From Paramarasmius palmivorus (taxonomy: Eukaryota > Basidiomycota > Agaricomycetes > Agaricales > Marasmiaceae), in NCBI GenBank assembly GCA_037176845.1, contig JAYKXP010000054.1, forward strand, positions 124,001 through 188,000: DNA of 64,000 nucleotides, read 5' to 3'. Position numbers and translations under genes: made by a program. Positions 1 to 10,302 of this stretch are shown piece after piece (positions within the stretch are counted from its first letter, which is position 1; every line of letters starts with the position of its first letter). A model generated the notes under the pieces. It was not told the DNA's origin. It ran no database searches and worked only from the letters and a program-made list of their open reading frames with translations.

Positions 1-1135
1 AACGCGCTCAAGACCAAGGATTATCAAACCGTCATCTCGTACTCGGCGCATGGTTCGGTAGTTTTCTAGTAAGCTGACTATGTCTTGTTCCCCTGTTGAT
101 ACTGTCTGACTGTTCCGCTAGCTCGCTTGAATGGATAATTCCAGCTCTTTTAAAGTGCGTAATTCTTGTTGATGTTCAAGTAGAGAAACTGACGTGGTAA
201 AACGACAGTTTCACGGCGGATTTGATTGTTGTGATTGTTCATATATGTGCCCATACGCAATCGCGACTCAACTTGAACTATGACAGGTTCATCGTTGCTA
301 TGCGATTTGGAGCTTCGACAAACGAATCGGCATACCCTCGATAATAGCTTCGGTTGTCATAAATGGTACTTGTTCTGTTTTATCCCTTTTCCGTACTGAC
401 TGGCCTCCAGCCACAGGAATCATTGGCATCGTTATATTCCTGGTCGCTGTCAACTCTGACGAAACAGATAAATTATCTGCCGAGGGAGATACTGTCTCTT
501 TTGCGTTCATCGTCGGCAGCGCTGTCGTCAATGCTATCCTTACTTTACTTACTGGTGCGTTCCCCTTTTATTTCAGTGTTTCCTCAACTCTAAGCTTCGT
601 ATAGCCGGTCGCATCTGGTGGATCCATAGACAAGTTCGTGCCCACGGTGCTCTTTCAAGCGATAGACTCGTTCAAACTGTTTGTCGAATCATGTAGGTGG
701 TATTATCTGCTTCTCAATCTCATACTCACATTCTCATTGGATAGCTTCGAATCGGGCCTCCTCTACCCACTCTGCCAAACAACAGCCCTAATCGCGAATA
801 ACGCTGGTTCAGGCCCAATTCCTTTCGATTTCCTACCAATCTCCACATTGAGTGCGGTGATTATCTCTTCGTCTTGTCAGTACCTTTCGGGATTTACTGA
901 TGGAGTTTGGCAACAGGGAATCGCACCTACGCTTATCATGGTGCGCGCAAATCTCGGAAAGAATGTCGAGAGTCTGCAAAATGGAGAGTTCCTTTCGGAT
1001 ATTCGGTTCAACAATAATCTCAATCACGGAGCTGGGGATCAGGAAGAGCAAAAGAATGGGGGATTGCATGGTGGCCGGAAAACAGGGTTTACAGATTCGG
1101 ACAGTCGAGAGTCGTCTCTGCAGACCGTCCCTTAA
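1..1135 (+). CDS. Seven-helix membrane protein, 5' end missing
   Basis: This is the 3' part of a multi-exon gene cut by the left window edge. Exons I can join in phase code for SLEWIIPALLN (about 132-164), FTADLIVVI, VHRCYAIWSFDKRIG (from 290), TGIIGIVIFLVAVNSDETD, then LTAGRIWWIHRQVRAHG, a segment with ESGLLYPLCQTTALIANN, and GIAPTLIMVRANLG before a polar tail ending at 1135. The alternation of hydrophobic helices, the RCYAIW and AGRIWWIHR motifs and the GIAPTLIMVR motif match a large Agaricomycete family of uncharacterised plasma-membrane proteins with about seven helices. No function is established for that family. The first 130 bases are probably coding too, but I could not fix their frame. 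No lesion is seen in the readable exons, so the gene may be intact. Confidence 0.6.
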
Positions 1136-1239
1136 ACTTTGTACGGAATAATGCCGATTCGTCTAACTAGTGGAATCACTACCTGCTTATTTGGATACTC
1201 TGAGATCGTTTTGTTTGTGAGACTTGGGATGTATCTTTT

Positions 1240-4200
1240 GTTGTGTTTGGTAGTACACAGAACCGACAACCTGTTTTCGTTGTCGACCTGGATATCCAAT
1301 GTTTTGCGAAATTTGAATCAATGTCAGTTCCCTCATTCGCATAGGCAAATGATACTCAGCCTTAATTGTCTACTCTGTCGGGAAGATAAAGTTCAGTATC
1401 TTCAGCTTGCGCTCACTGACCGTTTTACTTCTAATTTGGATCAGATCAACGAATAAACTGGAAAATCATAGTAGCATTGACAACCCCGTCTCCTACGCCG
1501 ATGGGGTATGGGTCGCCTTTCTGGCACTAATATGCGCACATCATCACGGTCTATCGCAGTTTCGCGTGCGCAGATCCCTTTTGTCAGTGAGGGGAGCCTA
1601 ATATCGCCATACGGCAACTACACCCGCGCGTCCGAGAATTAAGAATTCGTCTTGATGTGGGCGCTGACCTCTTCTTTGAACGCCTAAATGTAGACCTTTT
1701 GAAACGAACCTGGCTCATATGAAGCGTCCGTCTTGTAATCTAATCGAGAAGCACCCGTCATTGATCTTGTGTGCTCATATTCCGTCCTAGCCCGTAGCTG
1801 GGTGCATCTTTCCCATGAACAGCGATCGCATAACTCGGAGAGTTCGGATGTTTTACGACAATGCACAGTAATAACCGTGGCGTCCGCTAGTTCACTGAGA
1901 AATCGCAAGGCCCGAGAAGGATATGGACCTCCGATAACATGGGACGGGTCGAGGATTGGAACGAGACCGATGTCTAGTCGGAGTTTCTTTGTCACTGGGT
2001 TCTGACATGGGAGTAGTAGCAAGCATACGCCACTACATAGATATTTGGAATTCGGTGCTAGTAGTGAGCCTTGGGGCTCCTGTCAGTCGAATCGAGCCAG
2101 CCCGATAACCCTTTTGACGAGAAAAGAAGTTGTTCTGGTATTTGCGAGAACATGCTGATGTGGTCCTGGAAGATCATTGATTAATGAAACTTCTTTGTGA
2201 AGTAAAATGACAATCACCTCCTCGATGCATGCCTTCCCACAGCAAGCCCACATCACCCCGGTTCCTCGTCACGACACGGTGTATACATTTTATGGTTCTG
2301 TTTAGATGGGCGTGAATTACGCGGGAGTCACAACAACCGGTACGTCTCATCGATATCTCCGAAAAACGTCACCCGACTGACTTTTTTTATCATCAGCCAA
2401 GGCGCTAAATGCTCAATTCACGAAGTCTCTTCTGTCTCTGCAAATCAGAAAAGTCGCCAGCAGTTCTTCGCCTCAAAGACGGGAAGACTGTACAAGCCTA
2501 AGTCTCAGGGACTGTCGAGCGATGCTGGACAAAAGTTGTGCGAGGGGTGGATATCTGGATGCGCATTCCTACGTCGGCCCTTTGCTTGATACTCCGGTAA
2601 GACGCAGTTCAGTATCTTCAACTGGCGCTCACTCACCTCCGTTCTGCTTCTCATTTGGATCAGATCGACGAGTAAAGCGTGGCATTCACTCAAAGCATCC
2701 GAGTGTACAACCATTCCGGCGTGGTAACAACCTGCCTTCCACACTTCCAGCTCCTCGTCTCCTACGCCAGTGTTGTGATTCGCCTTTCCGGATTCAGTGC
2801 GTGCACCTGGCAGCGTTCTTCACGCCATGCTAATCTGGACAGAGAAGGGGCATTCACGGTGTGTAATTATGCCTATTATCCTCTTTTTTGCTCACCAAAT
2901 AGCAGTTACAGGTCCTCTGATAACCTTCATACGCGGGAAGACGAAAATTCTGCACCCGATTATCTCATTCTCTCCAGCTACCAAGGGGAACAAACATGAA
3001 CCCGTCTCACATTAGAACATGATGCTCTCGTCTCGACATATTGCCGTTCCGTACATGAAGATTGGCGTTCCTGTGTACATTAACCCTCAGGATGACGATG
3101 AATACACTGGTATTACAGGGCTAGATGATTATGGGCACCACCGGTTAACAAATCATGATTCAGAGCAAGCCTTCAGTTTCGTGTCGGACTCGTAGCCCGA
3201 GCGTGAAACAAGGCCCTTCATTCGTATAGGCAAACGATACTAGCCCTTTACTTTCTACTCTTTCGGGTAAGGCACAATTCAGTATCTTCAGCTTACACTC
3301 ACTTACCTCCTTTCTACCTCTTACTTGGATCAGATGGACAAGTAAACAGGCATGAAAGCGTGGTATCCGAGTGGAAAACCATTCCAGCGCGGTAGCAACC
3401 TGCCTTCTAGACTTTAAGCTCTCCGTCTCCTTGTATGTCAATGTGGTACGGTTCACCTTTCCGCCGTCAGTAGTAGTGTTTTTCGTGCCACGCCAAACTG
3501 GGCAGACAAGCGACATTCACGGTGTGTACCTACGCCTACTATTCTCTTCTTTGCTCACCAAAGAGCTGTCACAGGTCCGCCGATAACCTTCTTGCTCCTC
3601 GCATTCTCTTAGCCGACCCCGAACGATTGACATTCCCCAGCTCCCAATGTACCATCCTTAGGATAAACCAGGCGGCGAGCGGTTGAGGAGCAAATACCAA
3701 CAATATTGTCGTTCTCGCGCACATTATTTAATAACCATCGAACTCTCCGGAGACGTTCACTTCCCTTCTACCTCTTTTCAGTAACCGTAAATATGGAATC
3801 TACACAAGACTTTCGTTCTGACCGACAACCTCGGCAATCGAATGTTTTTATCGTCGTTGAACATCATCGGATACGACAGGATACAACCTGGGTATCTATG
3901 CCAATGGTCACCGGGCGCCACCCAGTTCGCGGATCACCCAGAACAAGCGTCTCGTGACGTAGCGAGTCATGCCCGAGTCAAGTTTTCACTCAATACTCAA
4001 CGGGAGATTTTTCATTCGTGTTGGCAAACGAACTCTGTCGGTAAGATTCACTCTATTACTATCTTAAACTTGCGCTCACTTCACAGTTCTTTAGGACCCA
4101 ATGCGGTGTCTCTTTTTAGTAACTGTCTCTTTCTCTAACAGACAACCTGGATATTTATACTCAGCACCGTTTGCGAAATTCTTGGCTATTCTGTCGGGAA

Positions 4201-5110
4201 GATACAATTCAGTATCTTCAACTTGCGCTCACTCACTTCTGTTCTGCTATTCATTTATCTCAGATCGACGAGTCAACGGGAATGAAAGCCTGGCATCCGA
4301 GTGGAAACCATTCCGGCGTGGTAGCATTGGCAACCCCGTCTCCTTCTACGTCAATGGGGTATGAGTCACCTTTCCGGCGTCACTGCGGCCATTCTTCACG
4401 CCATGCCAATCCGGAAAGAGAAAAGGGACATTCATGGTGTGTACTTATGCCTATTATCCTTTTCTTTTTTGATCATCAGATAGTTGTTATGGCAGGTCTT
4501 GTAAGAGTGCACCTGTCCCTCGCATTCTCTTGGCCGACCCCAGTACCACCCTCGGGAATTAACCAGGCGGCGAGCAGTTGAGGAGCAAATATCAATCTGT
4601 ATCACGAATACTTCCCCTCTACCTCTTTGCAGTAACGATGGCTGTTGGAATCTCCAGCCGTCGTCACATACGACCTGGTATCTACGGTCACTAGCAGTTC
4701 ACGGATCACGGTTCAGAACAAGCCCTCAGTCTCGTCTTGTAACTCGTCGAGCGCAAGTCAAAGGATGGCGGAGTGAGTTTTGCCGATAGATTGGTTAGGT
4801 ACCCCTGAACGATAACTTATGACAGGTCGCCTACTTTATATACGAGACATCAGCTCCAGCTTCTCCGTCTCCTTCTCCATGACCCCGAAGGAACCCTGGT
4901 CACTCACGGACCGTACATACCGTGAGTCGCGTTATCTGTTACCCTACTGCTCTGCTCACTAAAAGGTTGTTACAGGCTCACGCGCTGTTACAAAACCTTC
5001 ATATAAGAGAAAACGAAGAGTCTGCAACAGTGCACCTGTCCCTCGCATTCTCTTGGCCAATCCCAGACGATTGACGTTCTCCAACCACCCTTTGACTACT
5101 ACAATAATAT
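1240..5110 (+). repeat. Diverged copies of an unknown intron-bearing repeat unit
   Basis: A degenerate sequence recurs in the same orientation. A core resembling TTCAGTATCTTCAACTTGCG followed by CTCACTCAC occurs near 1395, 2605, 3272 and 4208, with a partial copy near 4050. In the fuller copies it is followed by GGATCAGATCGACGAGT, GGCATCCGAGTGGAAACCATTCC, and then a downstream block reading CCTCGCATTCTCTTGGCC (near 3597, 4518 and 5040). The core sits between a GTAAG-like and a CAG-like site, so it looks like an intron of a once-coding unit (for example an exon reading STGMKAWHPSG). All copies carry frameshifts or stops. I recognise no protein family. The copies could be decayed members of a local gene family or pieces of a mobile element. 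Confidence 0.55.
2461..2570 (+). pseudogene. Broken relative of the small gene at 20.4 kb
   Basis: This stretch aligns base for base with 20597-20707, the 3' end of the small gene at 20422-20709. Shared blocks include TTCGCCTCAAAGAC, GTCTCAGGG, GTTGTGCGAGGGGT and GATGCGCATTCCT. In the frame of the intact gene it reads VLRLKDGKTVQA, then a stop codon where the intact copy has Gln, then VSG, and an indel shifts the frame before VVRGVD. The 5' two thirds of the gene cannot be recognised upstream. It is a truncated, inactivated paralogue. Confidence 0.7.
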
Positions 5111-5399
5111 AAGTAGCATTTCATGTTCAATGAAGTGCTAGGGAAGCCTACCGGCATTTCCCAGTTTGGGTGGGACTCTGGGAATCTGGGGATTCCAGGG
5201 GATTCCCAAAAGATTGAGTTTTTCTCGGTTTGCTGCCTGAATTTCCAACCATAAAAAACCGAACCGACAGAACGGTACTGGCCACGCGAGTCTAACATTT
5301 TCCATTTCCACTGTCTGAGATCCTGGCTTGAACGCCAACAAAGCTGCCCCACATGGTATGTTCGAATTTTCCTTCGTGAAAGTACTGTCAGGTTGATCA

Positions 5400-5600
5400 A
5401 ATACTCCAGCTAGACCTGCGGCGCAGGGTGCTCAACCCCGAAACCCATTATTTGGAGGTGCTGTAGGCGCTCAAAACCTCAATGCTAATGCTTCGCCTGC
5501 CAATACTTAACGACGATAATAACGGTCTGGGCTTCTTGGGAAGATTTCTTGAGCAGCAAAATCCCCAGCAAGTTGCTGGAGCCCGACGACCAAGGCTTCC
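5400..5600 (+). pseudogene. Coding remnant of unknown family, one frameshift
   Basis: From about 5412 the plus strand reads an Ala/Gln/Asn-rich peptide containing PRNPLFGGAVGAQNLNANA, which stops at a TAA near 5507. Dropping one base there continues the frame as NDDNNGLGFLGRFLEQQNP. The composition looks protein-coding and the break looks like a single-base indel or an unrecognised intron. I cannot assign a family. The interval 5600-5890 has no further support on either strand. Confidence 0.3.
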
Positions 5601-5892
5601 CATTCCCACCTGCAGTTGGAAACCCCCCAGTGTAATACCCAATGTCATACAAGACGCTGGTGGCAGGGTGGTCGTTCAGTACAATATTCAATATTTGCTC
5701 CTGCATCTGCGCACCCTCAATTGCCACCTTCCCCCATTGGGAGATGCAAGTACTCAAGCAGTGAATATGCTCAAGGACTCTGTGGAACGGACGCTACGAC
5801 GACGACGGCTTCTTCTTATCATAAATATATTACGATGGTATGAACAATACAGGCATATTTCTACAAAGCAGAGGACTGAAAAATCTACAGGC

Positions 5893-6601
5893 TTACTTAG
5901 CACCAGTCTGCGCCTTCTTGTGCTTCAATACGCAAGGACTCTTCGACTGTGTTAAATGGCGACGAAGGTCGGACAAAGAGCGATATTCTTTTTCGCAGTA
6001 TTCGCACACGAAAGGTTTAACGCCGTCATGACCCCGGATATGATCTGACAGTAATGCTAAGATTTCCACTAGCATGCAAGGAATGCAACTACGACTTACA
6101 AGCGAGATTGTGCTTCGCTGTGTAGCCTTTCCCACACCTGTCGCAAGTGAACTTGCAAAGGGAAGTTGGACATTGTCCTCCTGAGCTGGTTAAAGCAGCA
6201 GTCGTCCCACCAACGGAGGTATCTCCGGATGTGGAGATGACTTTGGAATGCATAGAACTCTGCTGAGGACCAACACCGACCGCGTGTGGCGAGCTGGTTT
6301 GGGCAGGGGTCGGCGACATTGGATTATGACTTGTGGGAGGGTTGAGATAAGGCATCATTTGGGACGGGAGAGACCTCTGCTGATAAGTTGAAACACCATG
6401 GCTCCCGTCGTTGTCACTGTCACCCATCGCGTCAGCAAATCGGTACAAGGTAGAAGATACTTAGCCTCACCTTTGCACATGGTACTGGGAGCCTAGACAC
6501 CATACACTCTGGAAATTGTGCCAACACACTAGCTTTGGTTCAGAATAGCGCACAGGTGAGACACAAAGGATGACAATGCTCACCATAACACGCGTTTGCA
6601 T
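5893..6601 (-). CDS. Small C2H2 zinc-finger protein
   Basis: Probably a DNA-binding regulator. Two fingers lie at the C-terminus across an intron (6099-6045): a canonical finger, CDRCGKGYTAKHNLAYHIRGH (C-X2-C-X12-H-X3-H, the Tyr codon formed across the splice), then linker DGVKPFV and a second finger C-EY-C-X12-H-X6-C, a C2HC variant. The 100 or so residues before them are Ser/Pro/Gln-rich (NPPTSHNPMSPTPAQTSSP), as in an activation region. Upstream mini-exons splice in phase as MQTRVM, SVWCLGSQYHVQ and SDNDGSHG, which gives the ATG at 6601. An alternative start near 6670 (MAG...) breaks the phase at the next junction. Intron-rich and short (about 190 residues). Target genes are unknown. Confidence 0.6.
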
Positions 6602-6832
6602 CGCCGTTGAATCTAGAAACGTTTGTTAGCCAACTACTCTTAAGAAGAATGCTGAAGGCTTACCCTGCCATCTTAGCTGGTAGGTTCACAAGAATTGGTG
6701 TAGAGGCGAGAGGCACTTTATAGGAGTTTGAAATCGCTGTTCATAACATAACGATGTTTCCTTGTACCAACAACAGGATATTTTTGTCGTGCCTGAACTT
6801 GTAGTACGTGTGTATTAGCCCGAAGCTCCTAC

Positions 6833-7145
6833 CCATTCAATGTGATCACTTGCAAGCCAGTGGAACGACTTGATGAAAAGCAAGAAACCGAACATTAGGG
6901 CGAAGGGGATGTCGAATTCATCACGGAAGATTGTAAAGGCTAGAAGAGATTCGGTGAATCTGATGAAGAACCACAATCTGTCATAAAGGCGCTAAATAAT
7001 GTGGATGGAACGGGACATTCAAAAACTTGTCAAAAACTCACTTCTATTTCATTCAATGCAGCGAGCCAAAGAATATTCTCTAAGTAATATGACCTCCAAA
7101 TAGAGCCAACAGAAAGGCAAAATTTGCAAGAATTGTAGTTCTCGT
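6833..7145 (-). pseudogene. HRD1: Fragment of HRD1 (ER-associated degradation ubiquitin ligase)
   Basis: The minus strand carries two exon-like blocks from the membrane domain of Hrd1/synoviolin, joined by an intron (7041-6992). The first reads ILANFAFLLALFGGHIT, a TAG stop, then RIFFGSL, and then loses the frame before NEIE. The second reads RLYDRLWFF, then ESLLAFTIFRDEFDIPFAL and FLLFIKSFHWLASDHIEW, the most conserved stretch of fungal and animal Hrd1 (TIFRDEF...FHWLA). The rest of the membrane domain and the RING finger are absent on both sides. With a stop codon, a frameshift and truncation, this is a dead partial copy, presumably derived from an intact HRD1 elsewhere in the genome. Confidence 0.8.
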
Positions 7146-9094
7146 TCAGCATCCCCCTCATACGTCACCGCTGTGAATTTGGTTGTACGACCGTCTGGTT
7201 TGACGGTGTGAACCGAGTGTGAACAGTTCGTTTCGATCCGTGCGGAGGTTGTTTAATCCATTCCCCGTCTTCCCGTCCCAATCCTGCTTCGAGAAATCCT
7301 TGCAGTGGAGCTTTTCTACAAAAAAGATATTACCATGTTTCACATGTTCGAACTACCCAATTTCTACTCGAATTGTGAAGACGTTTGAGTGACTGTACCC
7401 ACTTCATTGTATTCGGTACGTTCTTCTTGCTTTTCTTCAAAACGAAACATTGTAAGAGTTGCTTTGGTTCACGGTGATGGTGGATTCGTGTGTTCCCGGA
7501 ACGGGTATCTCGAACCAAGTCAATCGGCCACAGAGGCTCGCGTGGCATTTGATGGCCGCTGTCAGGCAGCGCCGGATTTGGATAGATGAGCTGTAAGAAA
7601 TCGCAGCTTCCACTACCGTATTCCATGTATGATATAGATACGATAGTCATTAGAGCTGAACACAAGTCTATACTTTTTTTGTGCATCACAAAGAGACCCT
7701 AAGGCACTATAGACGGAGCCCGCACCGTGGTTCTCAGCTTGGCTGATTAGGGTTTGGGATGCCTGACAGCGGCCATCAAATGCCACGCGAGCCTCTCTCT
7801 GTGGCCGATTTGAATCGGGGACACCTTATCTCCCTCATTTTCTCGTCATCAACAGCAACCCCGCTGACCGGTACCTTCTCCTTCCTTGGCACATTCCGAT
7901 GACGCCCATATGGTTGTATAGCAACCGGATGTAAGGCGGAAGGTGGTTCTCGTCGCATCAGGTCGCATCGCAGTAGGCCAATACGGGTGCGTTGAATTGT
8001 CTTGTCGTGGGGAGCCCTAATTAATGATGAGGCCTTGAGGTCTTGTACTAGAGGATATGCGTGTATGCGGTGGTCCGTGTTTGTGGGTAGCCGGAGTATA
8101 CAGTAGTCCTCTAAATGGTGTAAGAATCTGAGAAGGGATGCGCACAGTTACACGTACCTCTCGAGCTCTTCTCAGAAACGACCTGTTCCTCAAGGCCTCA
8201 TCCATTATCATTAAACCAACGTTGTTACCCCGAGCATAGCGCGAGTCCTACGGAAGCGATGAAGAAGCGATGAAGAAACACCGCTCCACTACGAGACGAA
8301 AAGGCTGGCGCCTTCCTTCTATACGTCGAACCGGACATGTGAGAGCTGATCGTGAGGTGATTTCTCACGACGCTCTGGGAGTTCGCGTTGATGCAAGAGC
8401 AAGAGTAGACGACCTGAGCATAGACGCAAAAGTGGTCGTCAAGTTGATCACTATGCAAACACAAAGTGTCAAGATACGCATTGATCTTGTCGTTCGAGCT
8501 CAACCCGGCAGCACGGCAAAAATGCGTGCTACTTTGGTATTCGTGATAGAAGGCTGAAATAACGACGATGTCGAGGCTGACAGTATTATGCCAACTTGTG
8601 AGCTCAAGTGGAGGAGCACCGGCGTGCCAAGGTAAGCTTCCTGATCCTCTCTCCCGTGTAGATGAGGCTGCTTGATGACTTTGATATTTCGTAGACCAAC
8701 CATCAGGCTGAGAAAAGTCGCGTTTCGATACCGACATCCGACCGACTCCTCGCAGGCGTGGTGTAGTGAAAGCAGATGGGACAAATGTTGGACAATGTGT
8801 AAATGGTTGTTGCCAGTGGCAGCGCGACAAGAGATGGAAAAAAAAAATTCACATTCCCACGCATTGACAGAACTCAGGCTGGGAGACAGAGAGCCTCACA
8901 GGTAACGCATAGAGCTTGTTGCACGACGCTGTCAATACACTCAATAAAGTACTATTTGAATGCACGATGTACGGTATGTATTTACGAAGCCAGGGGAGAA
9001 AAACGTAGAATCCAATGACGCTGTTTACTCAAGCGCCTAATTTACATGTTTTGAGTGACGTCGATATGTCGTCATTGTTCTATACGCGTCTGGA
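7146..9094. other. Gene-poor interval with no assignable gene
   Basis: Apart from the inverted repeat I see no gene I can support. Open frames of 60-200 codons exist on the minus strand (for example 8225-8830) and the plus strand (8270-8557). They overlap each other antisense, show no recognisable domain, and have no consistent intron structure. A homopurine run (A-rich, about 8837-8849) precedes the next gene. Confidence 0.4.
7522..7812. repeat. Imperfect inverted repeat, 46-52 base arms
   Basis: The arm at 7522-7567 (AATCGGCCACAGAGGCTCGC to GCTGTCAGGC) is the near-perfect reverse complement of the arm at 7761-7812. The only clear difference is four extra bases (a GAGA duplication) in the second arm. 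The arms are separated by about 190 bases. No transposase and no target-site duplication were recognised, so this may be an inverted duplication of a host sequence or a remnant miniature element. Confidence 0.7.
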
Positions 9095-9100
9095 TATAAA
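9095..9100 (+). promoter_or_regulatory. TATA-like element of the OM14-like gene
   Basis: TATAAA lies about 47 bases upstream of the ATG at 9147, followed by a C/T-rich leader with CAACC just before the start codon. Position and context fit a core promoter. This is inferred from sequence only. Confidence 0.35.
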
Positions 9101-9146
9101 CTTGAAAGTCCATCCTCCACACCTTTATACCTCTCAAACACCAACC

Positions 9147-10006
9147 ATGTCTTACGCAAACGTCGCAGCCTCCAACATCCCACCCAACCAACCTCAACCA
9201 GACCCTGCATTGCTCACTACCCCCAGTGATGTCTCTGCCGCAGGTCCTGCAGACGATACGGCAAAAGTCAATGTCGTACCCCATGATTGGAGGAGTAACC
9301 CTACGACAGTGACGAGCGAGACAAAGCCTCCTCCTGATTCTGCGTTTGAGGATAAAGCGGGACGTGGAAAGGCGAGCAAGAGGTTTAGAGAGGTCGAGGC
9401 TGAGGGAGCATATTTATGGAACGTGGCTAAGCATTACTTGTTGAGGCCTGGTGTTGCTGGTGGATTGGTTGGCTTAGGTTGGTGTCGTTGACTGTTCTTT
9501 GTTGGTGGCATGCTAATAATGATTTGTGTAGTCAACATCGGGTTGTTGGCCAGCGCTACGCACTCTTTCTATACGCAACCTCATCTCCGACGAGACCGCC
9601 AAGTTATCGCGTCTACTATCGCTGGTGCACTCGCTATCCTGGGTATTGAGGGGTACGCTGCGGAAAAGTACCGCCAGACGCCTCAAGGACAGGCGGAGGA
9701 ACGACGCGCGAAGCAGGAAGGAGCGATTCTGTACCAATGGTTGATGAGACCTGGTGTCTTGGGTGGCTTGTTGGGCTTGGTGAATGTTGGAGTGCTGGGA
9801 GCTGTCGGATATCTGTCGTATTCAAACTGGGACAGGCCTAGATGGGATAAGAGAATTGTGAGTGCGATTAGTGTCGGACTGTTGACGCTTTGGGGTGGAG
9901 AAGGGTGAGTAGACTGTGTGTGTTTGATTAGCGCTCGCTGGTAACTGACCCATTTGTTTTTTTTTTTAGTGTTCTCGCAGAAAGATATCGCAACTCGAAG
10001 TATTAA
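9147..10006 (+). CDS. OM14-like mitochondrial outer-membrane protein
   Basis: Predicted 246-residue protein from three exons (9147-9477, 9532-9904, 9970-10006) that join in phase. The first 85 residues are polar and Pro/Ala-rich (MSYANVAASNIPPN start). The rest holds three hydrophobic segments: LLRPGVAGGLVGLVNIGLLA, VIASTIAGALAILGIEGYAA and RPGVLGGLLGLVNVGVLGAV, with a short GLLTLWGGEGVLAERYR end. The repeated LRPGV(A/L)GGL(V/L)GLVN helix suggests an internal duplication. This layout and the MSYANVAA start match fungal proteins with the OM14 C-terminal domain. Yeast OM14 is an abundant outer-membrane protein that receives nascent-chain complexes at mitochondria. The assignment rests on family resemblance, not on catalytic residues. 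The IDO gene follows 297 bases downstream on the same strand. Confidence 0.65.
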
Positions 10007-10302
10007 TTTCTTAATTTATTTTCTAAAGGATTTTCTGTTATTCTACTGTACTGTATTCATGGTCAAATGGAAAGGTATATCCCAACTTGCAAGATCCGAA
10101 CGATTTCGACGCGATACGCCCATGAGTAGCGCCAATCCGGCGGCCAGTAACTGTCATTTACCCACATCTACTCCTCCGGCCCTATGCATCTGTCAAACAA
10201 TGTCCTTGGCCAGCATTTCGAGTCATAATGTACGGCGTCAGTGTTCCGTTTTAAAGGCAGCATCGATAGGTCGACGATAGGCATCTCGATTCTCATTCGA
10301 CG

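Noticed and set aside
1395..4230. CRISPR-like array of regularly spaced repeats
   Set aside because: Repeat copies are diverged, unevenly spaced (600-1200 bases) and embedded in longer homology; the organism is a eukaryote.
8225..8830. 201-codon minus-strand frame as a gene
   Set aside because: No domain, no splice pattern, and an equally open frame on the opposite strand (8270-8557); composition gives no preference.
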